In this document: one piece after another, positions 1 to 13,600 of the stretch
Numbering within the stretch: position 1 is the first letter of the stretch
Layout of the letters: every line of letters begins with the position of its first letter
Assembly: GCA_032622095.1 (NCBI GenBank)
Contig: CP136063.1
Coordinates: forward strand, 68,027,897 to 68,091,896
Direction of reading: 5' to 3'
From: Siphonodentalium dalli
Taxonomy: Eukaryota; Mollusca; Scaphopoda; Gadilida; Siphonodentaliidae
DNA length: 64,000 bases
Made by a program: the position numbers and the translations under genes
Notes under the pieces: generated by a model
The model's input: only the letters and a program-made list of their open reading frames with translations
What the model was told of the DNA's origin: nothing
The model's database searches: none

Positions 1-780
1 ATAAATTAATCCATGTATACATGTATATTGATTCAACGGATTCAGTGGTTTTGTCCATCAGTCTATCAAATTTGCGGGGAAAACATGGCCACAAGCAGTA
101 CACCCTGCTAAATTTCGAATTTGAATCAATTGGCGCACCGCTAGATGTGAGCCATATTTTGTTCTCAAACTGTCCTTGTGAAGACATCACTGCCAGCGAT
201 GATCTTCAATTTTACTATTTTTATGGCTAAATAATTTGGTGATCCTACAGACGACACCCTTGTCCGATCGTCATCAGATTCCACAATTATCTTCTGGATA
301 ACCAGGGTGAGAGTAATCTAATTTTCCCGAATTTCGTTAAAAAACATTACCACAGGCAGCAATTTGGTATCTTACTGTTTGATCTTCTTTTGCGTGACTG
401 AATTGTTTAGCAACTGTACAGACATATCTCTCATCTGATAGTCACCACACTTTATATTGATCTTCGGGCTGACAACTAGATGGGAGCTATCGAATGCTTT
501 GAATTTTTTTGGAAAACATTGTCGCCAGCAGTCATCTTCTATTTTGGTTTTTATATACATGTATATCTCTTCATTCGGATAGCCAGTATTACGTAGGTAC
601 TTCAACTTTCCGCATTCCTGTCATCATTTGAAATATAAAAATTTACCTGATACATGCACCCTTCAAAATTTGTTTCGTCGTATCTATTTTAATGACCCGT
701 ATGGTAATATTGATACAGATATATTTGTCAAACATTTCTTTGTACAATATACAGGTATTTAGTTTGTAACTAAATCTAGA
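1..780. repeat. Diverged 160-190-bp tandem repeat fragments
   Basis: Contains several diverged copies of the 'AACATGGCCACCAGCAGCCATCTTGGATTTTACT' type unit that forms dense arrays at 18.9-24.1 kb. One copy reads forward at about 80-230, another at about 420-600. They are too eroded to define ends. No gene is supported. Confidence 0.5.
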
Positions 781-1300
781 AATATATAATAGTAGCTGGT
801 GGACCCTACTTCGTCCGGGATGTTCCCCTCAGATTTTCGGAGAATTGCCCGATTTAACCTTGAATTGACCATTTTAAAGGTGAACGTCATGTCGGGTCAC
901 GATTTGACCCGTCCAAAACACTCCCCGGACAAAAGTCACGACAAAAGTACCCGTCAAAATCCGCCCGGCTTTACCCGATTTGATCTTGAATTGACAATTT
1001 TGAATGTCAAGATCAGGTCAGGGTCATAATTTGACCCACCCGAAACACTCCTGGGACAAAAGTAACAGTATGTATTATATTTCGTTGAAATACTTCCGTT
1101 TTACCAGATTTGACCTTGAATTGATCTTTTTGAATGTCAAAGTCAGGTCGGGATCAAGATTTGACCCGTCCAAAATACTCCCTGGAAATAATTTCCCCTA
1201 GGTATCAAATTTCGTCCAATCTGTCCGGCAGTTTTCCCGGCCATAGCTAACAGACAAACAGACAGACAAATGTCCAAAATATATATTAAACTAGCTGATG
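780..1300. repeat. Three tandem units of about 125 bp
   Basis: The motif CTTGAATTGAC followed by a GTCGGGTCACGATTTGACCC-type stretch recurs near 861, 986 and 1115. The run starts after 'TAGCTGGTGGACCCTACTTCG' and ends in an ACAGACAAACAGACAGAC tail. The short open frames here come from the repeats and are not genes. Confidence 0.6.
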
Positions 1301-1700
1301 TACTCGACTTCGTTCGGGCTATTTAGGGATTTTTTTTTGGTGATCGCCTCCATCTGGACAGTACCCAGTATATACAGCGTCTGGCCAAACTATTGTTCAA
1401 TTAGTCCAGAAACATGCCTACATCAGCACGTTCGAAAACATGGTCCCACGTGAAATTGGACCCGTCCATATTGCTCCCGGGATCGAAGTAGTCCTACACA
1501 CAAATGTTTAGTCGGATCGGTCAAGGTCCAGAAACATGCCTATGAGCGAGGTCAAGTTGACACGTTAAATACCAAATCCGAGTCGGATCAGTCGAGCAGT
1601 GTTAGAGTCTATAACACATACACACATGCATTCATGCATACACACATACATACAGACAGGTGTTCCAAAATGTATAATCGATAGCTACAAGAATTCTATG
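1300..1700. repeat. Related dispersed repeat, partial
   Basis: Starts with 'CTAGCTGATGTACTCGACTTCGTTCGGGC', an echo of the 790-830 start, and ends with CATACACACATACATACAGACAG. It looks like a second, diverged member of the element at 780-1300. Confidence 0.4.
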
Positions 1701-1796
1701 GTAGATAGTTCACGGCCGACCTGATGCATGCATCTTAGTTTTCTTGTATTGAGTGATATTATAGATTTCATATTAATTGAACTCAGCATATGGGGA

Positions 1797-1905
1797 CACG
1801 AGGTCCAGTCGGTAGACTAGTGCTCAGTGCATTACGCCGTCATTGGCCATTCAGTGCCAACGGAGCTGGTTCCAACCCCGAAAAGCGCAGATTTGTGATC
1901 CATGC
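1797..1905 (+). repeat. Possible tRNA-derived SINE head
   Basis: Contains AGTCGGTAGACTAGTGCTCA, similar to a tRNA A box, and GGTTCCAACCCC about 50 bases later, similar to a B box (GGTTCGAATCC). Spacing fits a pol III promoter. No folded tRNA and no poly-A tail were found, so the call is tentative. Confidence 0.35.
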
Positions 1906-2614
1906 CAAGGGAGGGTAATCAGTCTCGTATATTTGTATTTTTGAACAAGTTTGTCATTTTGGAGGGGGACTCGGTCCAAAAACAGCATAAACCAAAACGA
2001 TATACCAAGCTGTTGTGGACCGCGAACAGACTTGGTCTAATGTCTGATACATAGTTTTATCAAAATAAAAAAACAATAATCTGGCAATTATATATCTTTG
2101 ACCGATCGTTGCATTAGATAGCTCATATATGATGTCGCACTCCCACGCTTTGTTTCTGCGTGAATCGATCTGTATTATAGCATCACGATGTCTTACCGGC
2201 CCAAAGTTCCAACTATGTTATGGTGAACATCGACTATATAGAACACCAAAATGGACACAACATGTTATATACATGTACTTGTGGATTGATTGCACCATGC
2301 AGGTTGACTAGAATATAATGTGCCTGATTTGGGTATTCAAGAATAAAAAGTTATTTCTACGAGAGAACATAATTTACCCGCTTTCGTGGTTGAGGTAGAA
2401 CAGAGGAAAGAAAGTGCAACCTTAATCACCGCTAGATCCTGTCCAGATCAGGTCCAATGACAGTGCACCCACACCTAGTGTCCCTACTGGTACCGTTATC
2501 TTTTTCAATATAAATATGATTGTGTTTGATATAGAGGTAGAAAATAATATCTGCGCAACATGTGCATTGTGTGGTCATCAGAATTTGCAAAAATAAACAT
2601 CAAAATATGATGAA

Positions 2615-2792
2615 CTCAACGAGTTATGATAATGTATACGTGATATGCATAAATTTCCGATATCCAGTGATCGAGTTTTCTCGACCGGGAATGATATGCA
2701 TTTCTCAACGAGTTATGATAATGTATACGTGATATGCATAAATTTCCGATATCCAGTGATCGAGTTTTCTCGACCGGGAATGATATGCATTT
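2615..2792. repeat. 89-bp perfect tandem duplication
   Basis: The block starting CTCAACGAGTTATGATAATG at 2615 repeats at 2704 with no visible difference through GATATGCATTTCT. Two copies only. It may be a recent duplication or an assembly artefact. Confidence 0.85.
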
Positions 2793-3530
2793 CTATTTGA
2801 TTATGGCCATATATTTTTCAGAAGGATAAGGTAAATACTCTATCGCAGCTAGAAACTTCAAGTAGAAAGAGTCAGGTTACTACGTTTTCAACTTTTTGGT
2901 GAACATAGACAGGAATTTATAGTTCATGGAAGTAAAAGTCCATCTTAAAGAACGATTTTCGTCTCAAAGCTGATATGACTTCTTAATGAATGAAAATTGA
3001 TATCTAGCTGTCGCCTGTCATTGTTTTTGCGACTCTTGTGTCTGTTTATTTGTGCGCACTCAATGTCTCTTGATGACTAGACTGGTTCCTGGACGAAAGC
3101 TGCAAAAATCTGAAAAAGTAGTAACCTCATCATTCCAGTCTTAATTGCTATCTGGGCCATCAAGCCCTCCCAAATCACATTTAAACGAAATTTCGAGTAT
3201 GCATGAGCATGACATTAAATTTTGCTGTAAACCTGTCCAGATACTACATGTGATCATATAAACATATAGCTTTAAGAATTTGGCTTGTTTTGTCAGCCCG
3301 GTCCTCCCGACAATTCAGGCACATAAACATTTCGTTCTCAATTTAATAAGTACTTCGAATAAAACTTTCTGGGCTCCCCGACTACATCAATTATAGTTAA
3401 CTTGAGTCCGGATGGGTGCAAAGATTTGCCATATTATATCCTGGATTAGTATAGGCCTACCCATGTACTTTAGGACTTACATAGAGAAAATTATCCCAAT
3501 ACCGGTACGGTACAGTTCAAGATAAAAATA

Positions 3531-3760
3531 CTATTTCTCCGGCTTCGATCGGGGGTAAAACAAAACATTAGATTTGAGTCGAGGAACCCACCCATCAATG
3601 CCCAGAGTGATCAGATTCGAGTTTTGAAATATGTTATTTTTCACCACCTCGAATATTTGGCGGCCTGGCAAATATTCGACGAATTTCAAACGACACATAA
3701 ACACACGATACCAAATTGCGTTGAACAAAATGTTGATATATAACACTTTTGGGGCAAGTT
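3531..3760. repeat. Dispersed repeat fragment shared with 43240-43330
   Basis: The segment TCGAGGAACCCACCCATCAA and its flanks occur in reverse complement at about 43255-43330. The latter forms the right end of the element at 41752-43359, so this is a partial copy of that family. Confidence 0.6.
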
Positions 3761-3881
3761 TATACTATAGTTGACAGTGCATGGTTAGCGTTATTTTGTT
3801 GGCAATTAATCGATTCTGATAACTGAGTTGAATGAGGGGGTCCGTAGTCTCGTACCCGGCTCAGACACTCCGTTCCCTGTT

Positions 3882-4238
3882 GCTGAATGGGTCACTCTCA
3901 CAGGTTTTCTGTGATAAAGTTACCCAGGTTCCTGAAATTGTGATAAAGTTACCCAGGTTGGAGAGAATTGTGATAAAGTTACCCAGGTTAAGTATATCTC
4001 ACAATAAGAACTTGATTTAAAAGTGACTGAGGGAAATACTGTTCAGTTTTGACAAGTAAAAACCCATATTAAGCACACATTAAGACATATTAGTACTGTA
4101 GCTCGTCATTTTTATCGCAAAAATGAATAATTTGTTGCTCAGTAAACATGAAATATTCTTAACCTGGGTAACTTTATCACAATTTCAGGAACCTGGGTAA
4201 CTTTATCACAGAAAACCGATGAGAGTGACCTATTCAGC
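3882..4238. mobile_element. Foldback MITE, GCTGAA..GGGTCACTCTCAC family, copy 1
   Basis: Inverted ends GCTGAATGGGTCACTCTCA and its complement enclose repeated GTGATAAAGTTACCCAGGTT units, three on the left and two inverted on the right. A second element with the same ends but different inner repeats lies at 39459-39782. No transposase. Confidence 0.8.
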
Positions 4239-4500
4239 CTCACTGTTTCCTCAAACTCCACGACGTAATTAATAACGCTTCGCCGTCAACGTGGAACCTT
4301 AGCGTTGCTCGGGAGGCTGAGCGCTACCTAGGAACGAATCCATGGGTTCCGCAAACGCATCTAATTTTTTTTTTTTTGCGAGATGAATAGTGTGTTGTTT
4401 TTTTTTTTGTGTTGCGAAAGAATTATGTGGAACAGAGCCATTAATTTTGTCTTGATTCAACACTGATCCGTAACAATAATCAATAATGGGACGAAAAATG

Positions 4501-4658
4501 TGGTCCGTGCGAAATGAAAGGGCACTTTGTTGTGACGCATGCGCAGTGGACTACCTCAATTTCGTTCAATTTCACGCCATTATTTTCTTGTTCGGCGTCA
4601 TCAAAACATCACATATTTCTGATTGAATTGTGACTCGGGCAGCAATTCGTCCACGAAG
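4501..4658 (+). promoter_or_regulatory. AGO 5'UTR/promoter-like stretch with NRF-1-like site
   Basis: The 158 bases before the ATG are free of recognised repeats. They contain CGCATGCGCAG at 4536-4546, a good match to the NRF-1 palindrome, about 110 bases upstream of the start codon. No TATA box is seen, which suits a TATA-less housekeeping promoter. The transcription start cannot be fixed from sequence alone. Confidence 0.4.
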
Positions 4659-4695
4659 ATGGACCCAACAAGGCCTCCATACCAAATGAACCCAG
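4659..4695 (+). CDS. AGO: AGO exon 1 (start codon, 12 residues)
   Basis: Short coding start [12 protein letters not shown] followed by GTATATCC, a plausible donor, ending in phase 1. The next three exons are also phase 1, so it splices in frame to any of exons 2 to 5. It was chosen because it is followed by an open donor of the right phase and its Pro/Tyr/Gln-rich sequence matches the style of the following tail exons. It is too short to prove by homology; a cDNA end would confirm it. Alternative starts exist at Met codons early in exon 5. Confidence 0.6.
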
Positions 4696-7600
4696 GTATA
4701 TCCAGTATTAAAGTTGATTTACCCAGTCTATATCCCCTTGATTCCATCGCCTATTTCCGTCGAATTTCATTGAAAATCGAGAAACCAAAACTAGGCTAGT
4801 CAAGAGTGTTGCAGGTCGGCACAAGTTCTAAAGATGCTATACCATCTATATTTTAATATCACAAAGAGATTACATAACCAAATATTTTGAGAATTTTAGG
4901 CACTAAGCTTCACACTCAACTTCGCACTGATTCAAAACATGTCAAATGTGAAATTTGAAATGTCAAGTGTCGCTAAAAATTCATTTAGAATAGATTAGAT
5001 ATTCCCCAATATTATAAGTTACGAGGTTTGGCAAATGTAAAAATTCAACCACAATAGCCAAGGTGAAATTAGATCCATTTGATCTTTGTGTCATGGCTTA
5101 CGCCATCAAAGATCCATGGCGTGCTTCAAACAACATAGGCGGCTATAATTCCTATAAAAGTAACAATTAGCAGCGATGAGAATTTCCAGCTTTTCAGCTG
5201 TTTCCAGCTTTTTTTCACAAGACTGTTTAAAAAAAACTTAGTTGAATTGGCCTGATTCATGCAAAAATGAAAATATTTTGAAGGGGGTGTACCGCTATTC
5301 TCAAAGTAATTGACCAGAAAAATGGGGTGATACCCCGGTCATGACCGCGGTGATACCGGTAATAAACGGTAGCGGTATCGAGACGGTCATGGCGTGGAGT
5401 TACGGTATTGGGCGATAATGATACCGTGGTCTTTTAGCGGGCACCGCATTAATTTTGTTGAATACCGCGGTGATTTTCATGGAACTCTTTTAGGGGAGGT
5501 ATTTACTCACACATACTTGTTCGCGTTAACAAGCGGTATCAGTACCGCGGTATTGGAGGATACCGCGGTATAGTACCGCCATATTAACGGGGTGACACCA
5601 CATTATTGGTGGTCAATTACTTTAAGTATAGCGGTATGTTGGAGTTAAGATTCCAGCTTTTTTCAATGTTGTGTGTTCTCATCCCTGAATTAGGACCAAC
5701 GCATATGTATTTATCAACTAAATACAAATACAAGTGTGAAACCATCCACTCACCTACGTATCATTTATCCTTAAAATCCGACAGATAACAGAACGTAAAC
5801 ACTGACATGTCGTGTGTTCGTCGACCATTGTATGTGACCCGTAATTTCATGAATCCCCCTGTGAGTTCCCCGTGCGCACGGCAAGGTAATCACATGCGTT
5901 CACATTGAGTGTACAATTCAGGTTGCCCTGATACAATTCAAGTTGAGGGGAACTACAATCTGCGCATGCGTGTAGTTTTTATGTTTACCCATACCATAGT
6001 ATGGTAAACATAGTGTCGTTGCCCGGATTGACCACTCGTCGTTCGTCCGTCTGTCTGTCTGTCCGTAGACACTTTACAAGTAATGCGATAACTCAAACAT
6101 TTTTTATCCGTTCGAAACCAAATTTTGTATATGGGTTTCTCAGCCCAAAATACAGATCGAGTTCGAATTTGGGTTTGATCCGAGATTTTGTTACAGAGTT
6201 ATGGCCCTTTTTCAACTTAGAATTCACGCATTCTGCCATAACTCAAAATTTTTTTATCTGATTGGAACCAAATTTGGTATGTGAGTTTCACAGCCCAAAA
6301 TACAGATCGAGTTCGAATATGGATTTGATCCGATTAATTTTAAAGGAGTTACGACCCTTTTTCGAGATTTTTTTTTTTTAAATTCAATTTTGTTAGATTT
6401 AGCTCCTTGCTAAATTTAGCATATACAAATATTAAATTTTGTTTGAACTTTAATAACAATAAAAAAAAATTTAAATACTAAAAAGAAAATTGACGCTTTC
6501 ATTTATTTTAGTTTTTTACAATTAATTAGGTGTGATATCCTGTTTTGAAAATATGAAGATTTTATTGCAATAGTTTCATGTAATATAATGATATCAATTA
6601 ATTACCATGTGATCATCCAACATCCAGAGTATATGAGAGGATTTTTATAGATGTTGTCATTCCAAGTGAAATCTGTTATGAAATGAGTGATGACATATGA
6701 TACAGAGCTCTGGTGGGTCAAGCAAGATAAACAACACTGGTGGTTGGCTGTTTGTTTATTCTAACTGTCAAATTGATTAATGGCAGCACAAGACTGGTGT
6801 TTTTCCTATTCTTGAAATTTCATTACAGGGTGAGATAAGGGCACCCCTCACCTATATAAGTGTCTTCTAAATTCCATTAATTTGCTTCAAAAATAATTAA
6901 CCCTTTCGAAGGTTTCCATAGACACATACTATAATGTACATGGACTCTTCCTCATATCTCTTAATATCTATTGGGTATCTTGGCACACTATTCACTTCTA
7001 TCAATTTTGGTATTGACTGATTAATTGATTTTTAAAAAATATATTAACCTTTCAGACACGTGCTTTCAATTTGAAATTAAAACAACAGCTGATAGCCAAT
7101 ATGATTTGTCTATGCAATGGGAAACAGGCAGATAAATATACATGACTATTGTAAGTGATGACTTGTTTTGAAAATCAATATGGTAGATGTTAGTATTTCC
7201 AGGAACCTTATTTTCCCATTTGTTCACATTTTCATGGTTGATTGAATTTTAGGGGCCACAGAGCACTTAGAAGATTAACATTGAAGGTTGTGGCTTTTAG
7301 TGCCCAAGCTACTTGTAAGACATTGTAATGTGTGAAACCATTCAAATGAGGGCTAACTTACTTTCTTTTATATAAACGATTTAGTGGTCATAGGGGCCAG
7401 CATCCCCATCATATTATGTCTGTATAACATTATATAGATAATACTTTTGAATTGTATAAACTACATATATTTTTGAAAACCATACACCCCTGTTATGAAA
7501 CACTTAATCTTATTTAATACACAGGTCAGATCTGATCTTATATCTGTCCATGTTTGATAAACAAAATAACTGGGGAGAATGGGGGAAGGGGGGGGGGAGT

Positions 7601-10600
7601 AATTAAAGTACCATTTAAATACGAGATGGAATCCCCTACATATATGTCGTTCTAAGCAGTCAACAATTATAATTTCTCTTTAGAAGTGAATAATAAATTT
7701 TGAATATCTGGCATGTCAAAAGTGGCAAAGATAGGGATTTATCACTTTTGCTTCCAATGAGTTAACATAAACTCCTAAACATGTCCTCCGAAATCACTAA
7801 ACCATTGGATCTCACAGTGAGAGGGCCTTGTGTGAATAGGGACAGAGTTATGAGATTTAAAACTACTCCTCCCCAACCCAAATACTTTAACCCTTTCTTA
7901 AGACAAATTATTTGAGCTTTTGATTTCAAGTTGGGTACTGATATATGGATTAATTCCTGTGATCATATCTTTGACAAATTATCAGTTATGGCTAGTCGCT
8001 ATCGTCAAGGTATGGGTTAAACATCTGCCGATCACCGGCCTCTCGTTACAAATTACCAACTCCAATTTGTTACACATGCGTACTGTTAACATCCTGGTAC
8101 AGTAATGCGAGTTGCAGAATCATGTTTGCCATGCACGAGACGCACGTAGTCATGTGATATGTTAGCTCCTCCTGCTTCGGCCATTTAACCACGTTTTGTC
8201 AACATGTTTTCCGACTGGATTTTTGGATTAAATTATTACGGAATTATACACACGTTCTGGTAGGTGTCAGAGCTAATATATAGTGTTGAAACGATTAATC
8301 GACTAATCTAAATCGATGCGATTATTAAATGAGTCGATTCCGAAATCGACTAGTCGGAACACACCCACCACCATTATCCCATCGCGAAAGCAGTGCCATT
8401 GCTGCCGTTACCGAATTACTGAACAATTTAAACAATCAGGCTATTGAAATACACAATCACAATTAGCTTGTTAAAGCCTTCTTTGTTGTTCCTTTGATGC
8501 GATAACTGCTTTCAGTACTTGGTGGTCATGCACGAGCGCGAAACTCGGCACCGCGGCCCGGCTTATTCTTTGAAGTTGAGACGGCCGGCTTTGATAATCA
8601 ACTTCCAAGAATCAGCGCCTATCGCAACCCTGTCTATTTCGGAGTGACGGAATTGATCCGAGTGAGAACCGGTCAACGTGTTTGCAGATGTGCAGGACTC
8701 AACTTCACTCAAGTGAGTTGCGAGGTGACATTATTAAGTTTTAAGTTTAATAACAAGTCCAATATATTATAGTTTATTGAAGCACTATGTCAGTATACCT
8801 TTAAAGTTTATTTGTCAAATTGTGTGATATTTTTCACAACCACCACATGCATCAACTGACGCATGGGTGAGCGTATACGATCGCACGTTCTAGATATATT
8901 GTATTCTAGATATAAATATAAAGCCGACCTGTGGTCGGCCATGCTATGCATCGAATAGCGTCGCGTATTTCAAACTAAACTGGCAAGTCACTTCGGAAAT
9001 CCCACGTCGTTTATGGGCCGTGTTTGTGAAAAATTACAATGTATTTTAGCACCTCAAACTTAAATCCTTCGCGGAATTGGGCGGTGACAAAGCTGTTCCC
9101 AGAACGTAATCTGGATGACGCAAATTCCTGGAATCGGGCTAAATATAGAACTTACGACATCGCATTGAAATGTATTATTAACATCGCCGGTCTGCGCAGT
9201 TTTATTTCTGAAACTGACACGATCGATTGTGTATTCGGGGACTCGCGAGTAAAATTGTATATATATACAATGTACCATGCACGAGAGACAATTATGTATG
9301 CGATCAAATCAAACAGTGAAAACAGGTGCGTTTTGGCGGGAAAATGACTGTCCGTGATTAAGCTATGTCATGTGACCTTGCAATGAATACAAGGAACAAC
9401 ATTATGTACGCAATGCATGGCCCATTTTTAATATATGCGGACTCTATATATACAGGGAACTTTACCACATTCTGTGTCCGATATATTTACATGACATCTG
9501 CGAGCATAAAAGTCTTGTACGCACTACAGCTGTTGTAACATTTATTTTGTAACTTTTGTTTGACTCTGTCGGAGATGAAGTTTGTTTCTCAAAATATCTT
9601 GCATTTCTTCATGTACACCCGTTTGTGAAGTCAATCAGTGACAAGCACACTGGGCAAGTTCGAAAACAACGATGTTCGATTGTATGTAAGAACCGGTACG
9701 GCCCGGTATACCACACCATATCAATTTTAAAAGAACATTTTTACACAAAACATAGAATAATGCACCGGTTTCTGATTGTTGCACGCGCTTCCACTCCGTA
9801 ATCCGTAGCGTGTCCATGATCGATCAGGTGTTTGTCACCACCGTTTAGATACATACATCAACTGGATGGTAATTTGATTATCATAAAACATCATATACCT
9901 GGGACAAATTAATAACCTATTAACCTTCATTGATATTAAGCCATATAATCATGGCAAATAGTGTTAAATCACGTCTTGCTTTGCGTTCGAAAATGCAAAG
10001 TTGGTTACCGGTACTCAAAACAAACGGCAAATTATATACGTACACATATGGGCACAAAACGGTAAGTTTCGGAAGGGGTCCGACTAGTCGACTAGTAGTC
10101 GATTCCCTCTGGCGACTAGTCGATTCCTCAAAACCACTAATTATTTCAACACTACTAATATATATTGCAATATTGTTAACATTAATGACTATGTTAGTTG
10201 ATTCTTAAAAATAAGTGTATTTAAAAAAATTAGCTACTCGTCAAAGCTGAAGCGCCACCGCGGTCAGACGTGGATGGCCATAGCCATATTACCACGTCTG
10301 GTCAGACTAAGGTGAAATCTGCTATCCTAGCTGAATTCATCTGGATTATACCACAGTTACTGGACATAAAGACCCAAAAATAAGGTTACATCAAATTTAT
10401 AACGGAGTGTCTAAAGAACGGTATACATACCGCTCTTTAGCACTGAGGGCTAAAGAACGGTATACCGCTCTTTAGCGATGAGGGCTAAAGAGCGGTATGG
10501 ATTATAACGTTATACGTTGGCGCAATGCGCAAAATATCTTGGCAACGCACGTGCCGCTCATCCAACATGGGCCGCTCTTTAGCACCGAGGGCTAAAGAGC

Positions 10601-13600
10601 AGTATACCGTTCTTTAGCACCAAATACTAAAGAGCGGTATACCGTTCATTAGCGTATCAGGCCCATATAGCTAAAGCGTGGTATACCGCTCTGGATTTGA
10701 CCTGGATTTGTTTTCCAAAATTTGAAAGAAGAAAAAAAATTAATTAATACAATTATTTTTTTTATTATGCATGTACTTGACATGTAAAACACATCTATAT
10801 CGCTTTTTGTCCATCACATTTGTTATCTACTATATCAGGGTTTCCGCCAGGCCGGCTGCGGGTCCGCCGCCCGGACCCATTCCCCTTGCCGGCCTTTGCC
10901 ATGACATCCTGCACATACACAAATAAATGACGTTATTAAAAACTTATTCAGTCTTGTCTGTCTCGGCAGGCTATATATGATATCTAATCCTATTTTCATT
11001 AATAATGACCAAATGGAATCGACACATTCCATCTTCAGAAAAAAAAATAACAGCATGAACAAACCATAAATAGTGACACCCCACAAATAGTTCCACTGGA
11101 TTTCCCAACGTGATTGGTGGGGAATTCCCTATCAAGGGAGATATCATTGGTTCAATTTACTTCAGAGTATGGGAACGTGGATCATAAAAACTGCCTCATT
11201 TATTATCTTGACGTGAATATTGACGTTTGGACTAATTTATTCATCATTATTTCAACTTGTATAAAACATGTGTATAATTTGAGGCATGAGGAAACACACA
11301 AATATCGTATCATTTATAGTAATGTAAAATTGCGACTTGGCTTACCGGTACTGTTGTTTTGGGGCAATGGATCGTTAATTTAGTGGTTGCCTCATTGTCG
11401 CGAACTGAAGCATGAAAATGCTTGGGCTAATGGCGATCATCATAAAAGAATCGTTGGGCAACATACACAAGTTCGCGGCTTCGCGTCAATGCCCCATTCA
11501 GAGTAAGAGTTTGTCTAATGCTCGTTCCCGGGCTGGCTTAGATAATCATTCCGATGTGACGTCATCTACATTAGTAGAAGTTTGGAGACAAGTGCAGTTA
11601 ACTGTGTCACAATAATAGAGATAATCAAAGCTATTTACCGCAGTCATTGAATATCATGCACATGTCCACAATTATTAGTCAGGTCAAGGACGCCCAATGT
11701 TTTGCTGGTCTTTTGCAGTTGAATTATCAGATACTAATACATATAATTTGATATAAATGTGTGAGACAGGGAATAAAATAAAGACACACAGACAGAGTGA
11801 GAATGGGTTTGTTTATTTCTTTTAATATCGGATTTTATCTTTTTAGATTTAGTTTGCGCCGGCATTTTGTCTTGTTGCTTAACTGTGATCGCTGTTTGTT
11901 TATAAAAATCCTGATGAAAAATGCCCCTCATCACATACCGATCCATAAGTCGCAGGAAGTTTTTAATAAGGGAAATTGGGTTAGAGAGTTGCGACTTATA
12001 CATCGGCCGGTACGGTAAATGGTAAAATTACAGATAAATCGGTCTTCATATATTTAATTATTTACTGGGTTTTCCCCCATAGCAGCTACCGGGACCCATT
12101 CCCCCGACCCCTAGCGGAAACCCTGACTATATATATATAAAAGCTGCAAAGTAAACCATGGCTTTATTTTAGCACGTGCTAAAATAAAGCCACAACAGAT
12201 ACATGTACTTCAGCTATCATAATCAAGTCACGCGCTCAGAACTACAACACAAAATCTTGCAATTGATTTAATTGTTTTCTAAAGAAATTCCCAATTAATT
12301 TCTTATCCCATTTAAACAAATTTAATAGATGTTAATGACTTTTAAACTTTGGCGATGGATAAAACAATACCCATACGAGATACTAGGTTTATTTCGCTCG
12401 TATGATTCAGCAAATGGGGAACCTCACTAAAGCTCTGTCCCCCATTTGCTGAATCATACTCGCGAAAATAAACCTTGTATCTAATCAAACTATATGGATA
12501 TACTATTATATATACATGTATATAGTATTATACTATCTTTACATTAAGCATAAAACATTTTAGATGGAATTTTCAAAAACAATTTACTTCTATTAAGATA
12601 AATGTGTACATGTATTTGTGGTTGCAGATGAATCCCAATTTCAGGAATAAATCTGTTCCTGTTCTGAGAGTCGGACGGCCAGGTGAAAATTCGATGTCAA
12701 CATGATGGCACAGAAGTTGTCTAGACTTTTGCTAGCAATGCCGATAGTATCAATGTTGTCATGTACATGTACAGTATTGCGCAACATTGTGTCACGGTGC
12801 CATAAGCCACAGGAGTTAGCATTTTCGTGTCCCTTCTTGGAGCTCAGATCACTCCAAACATTCTGGTGCATATTCTGGGTATTTTGTCAGATATAAAACT
12901 AGTTTTTTGTCAGAAACTTCAGTAACTGGATACAAAGGTATTCAGAATACTGACTTTTATCTTATTTTTAGAATATGGTGCATTATAGATAGATTTTGAA
13001 AAAAAAAAAATTGCCAAAAAATAAATAATTTCCTACCTGCCTACCTGGATTTTTTTGCTCAAGAAATCGGAAACAGACAAGTTTTTTTTTTGGCCTAAAG
13101 CGCAGTATACCGCTCTTTAGCGTTTGGTGCTAAAGAGCGGTATACCGTTCTTTAGCCACGGCCAATTTATAAATCGGTATCCTAATATAGAGAAAAGTTA
13201 TGAAAACATTACCAAAATGCCGGACAAACATATCTCAAATAAAAGCACTAAACACAAAACACCGGGCATATGTCGCCTGTTTCCTATAAATAACATACTC
13301 ACCTAGAACTCTTCACCGATAAAATCATTCCGGATGCCAAATTAACAGTTTGAAACATTTTTCACCATTTAATAGCGATGAGTGACTCATCGCCATCCTT
13401 ATCACCATTTTGTTTTCTATATTTGTTCACCATTTTGTTTTCTATATTTGTTCAATTGTAAGTTGGAAGGACCGGTGTTCTGCAACTAATAGTTTGTCGG
13501 AACACATGCACTTTTTTCAGAACACAAGTTCCACGATGTTTAGAAACAAAATGGCGATATGGATGGCGATGGGTCACTCGTCGCTAATGGTGAAAAATGT

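Noticed and set aside
1797-1905. A true tRNA gene
   Set aside because: A- and B-box-like motifs only; no cloverleaf, anticodon stem or terminator could be drawn.
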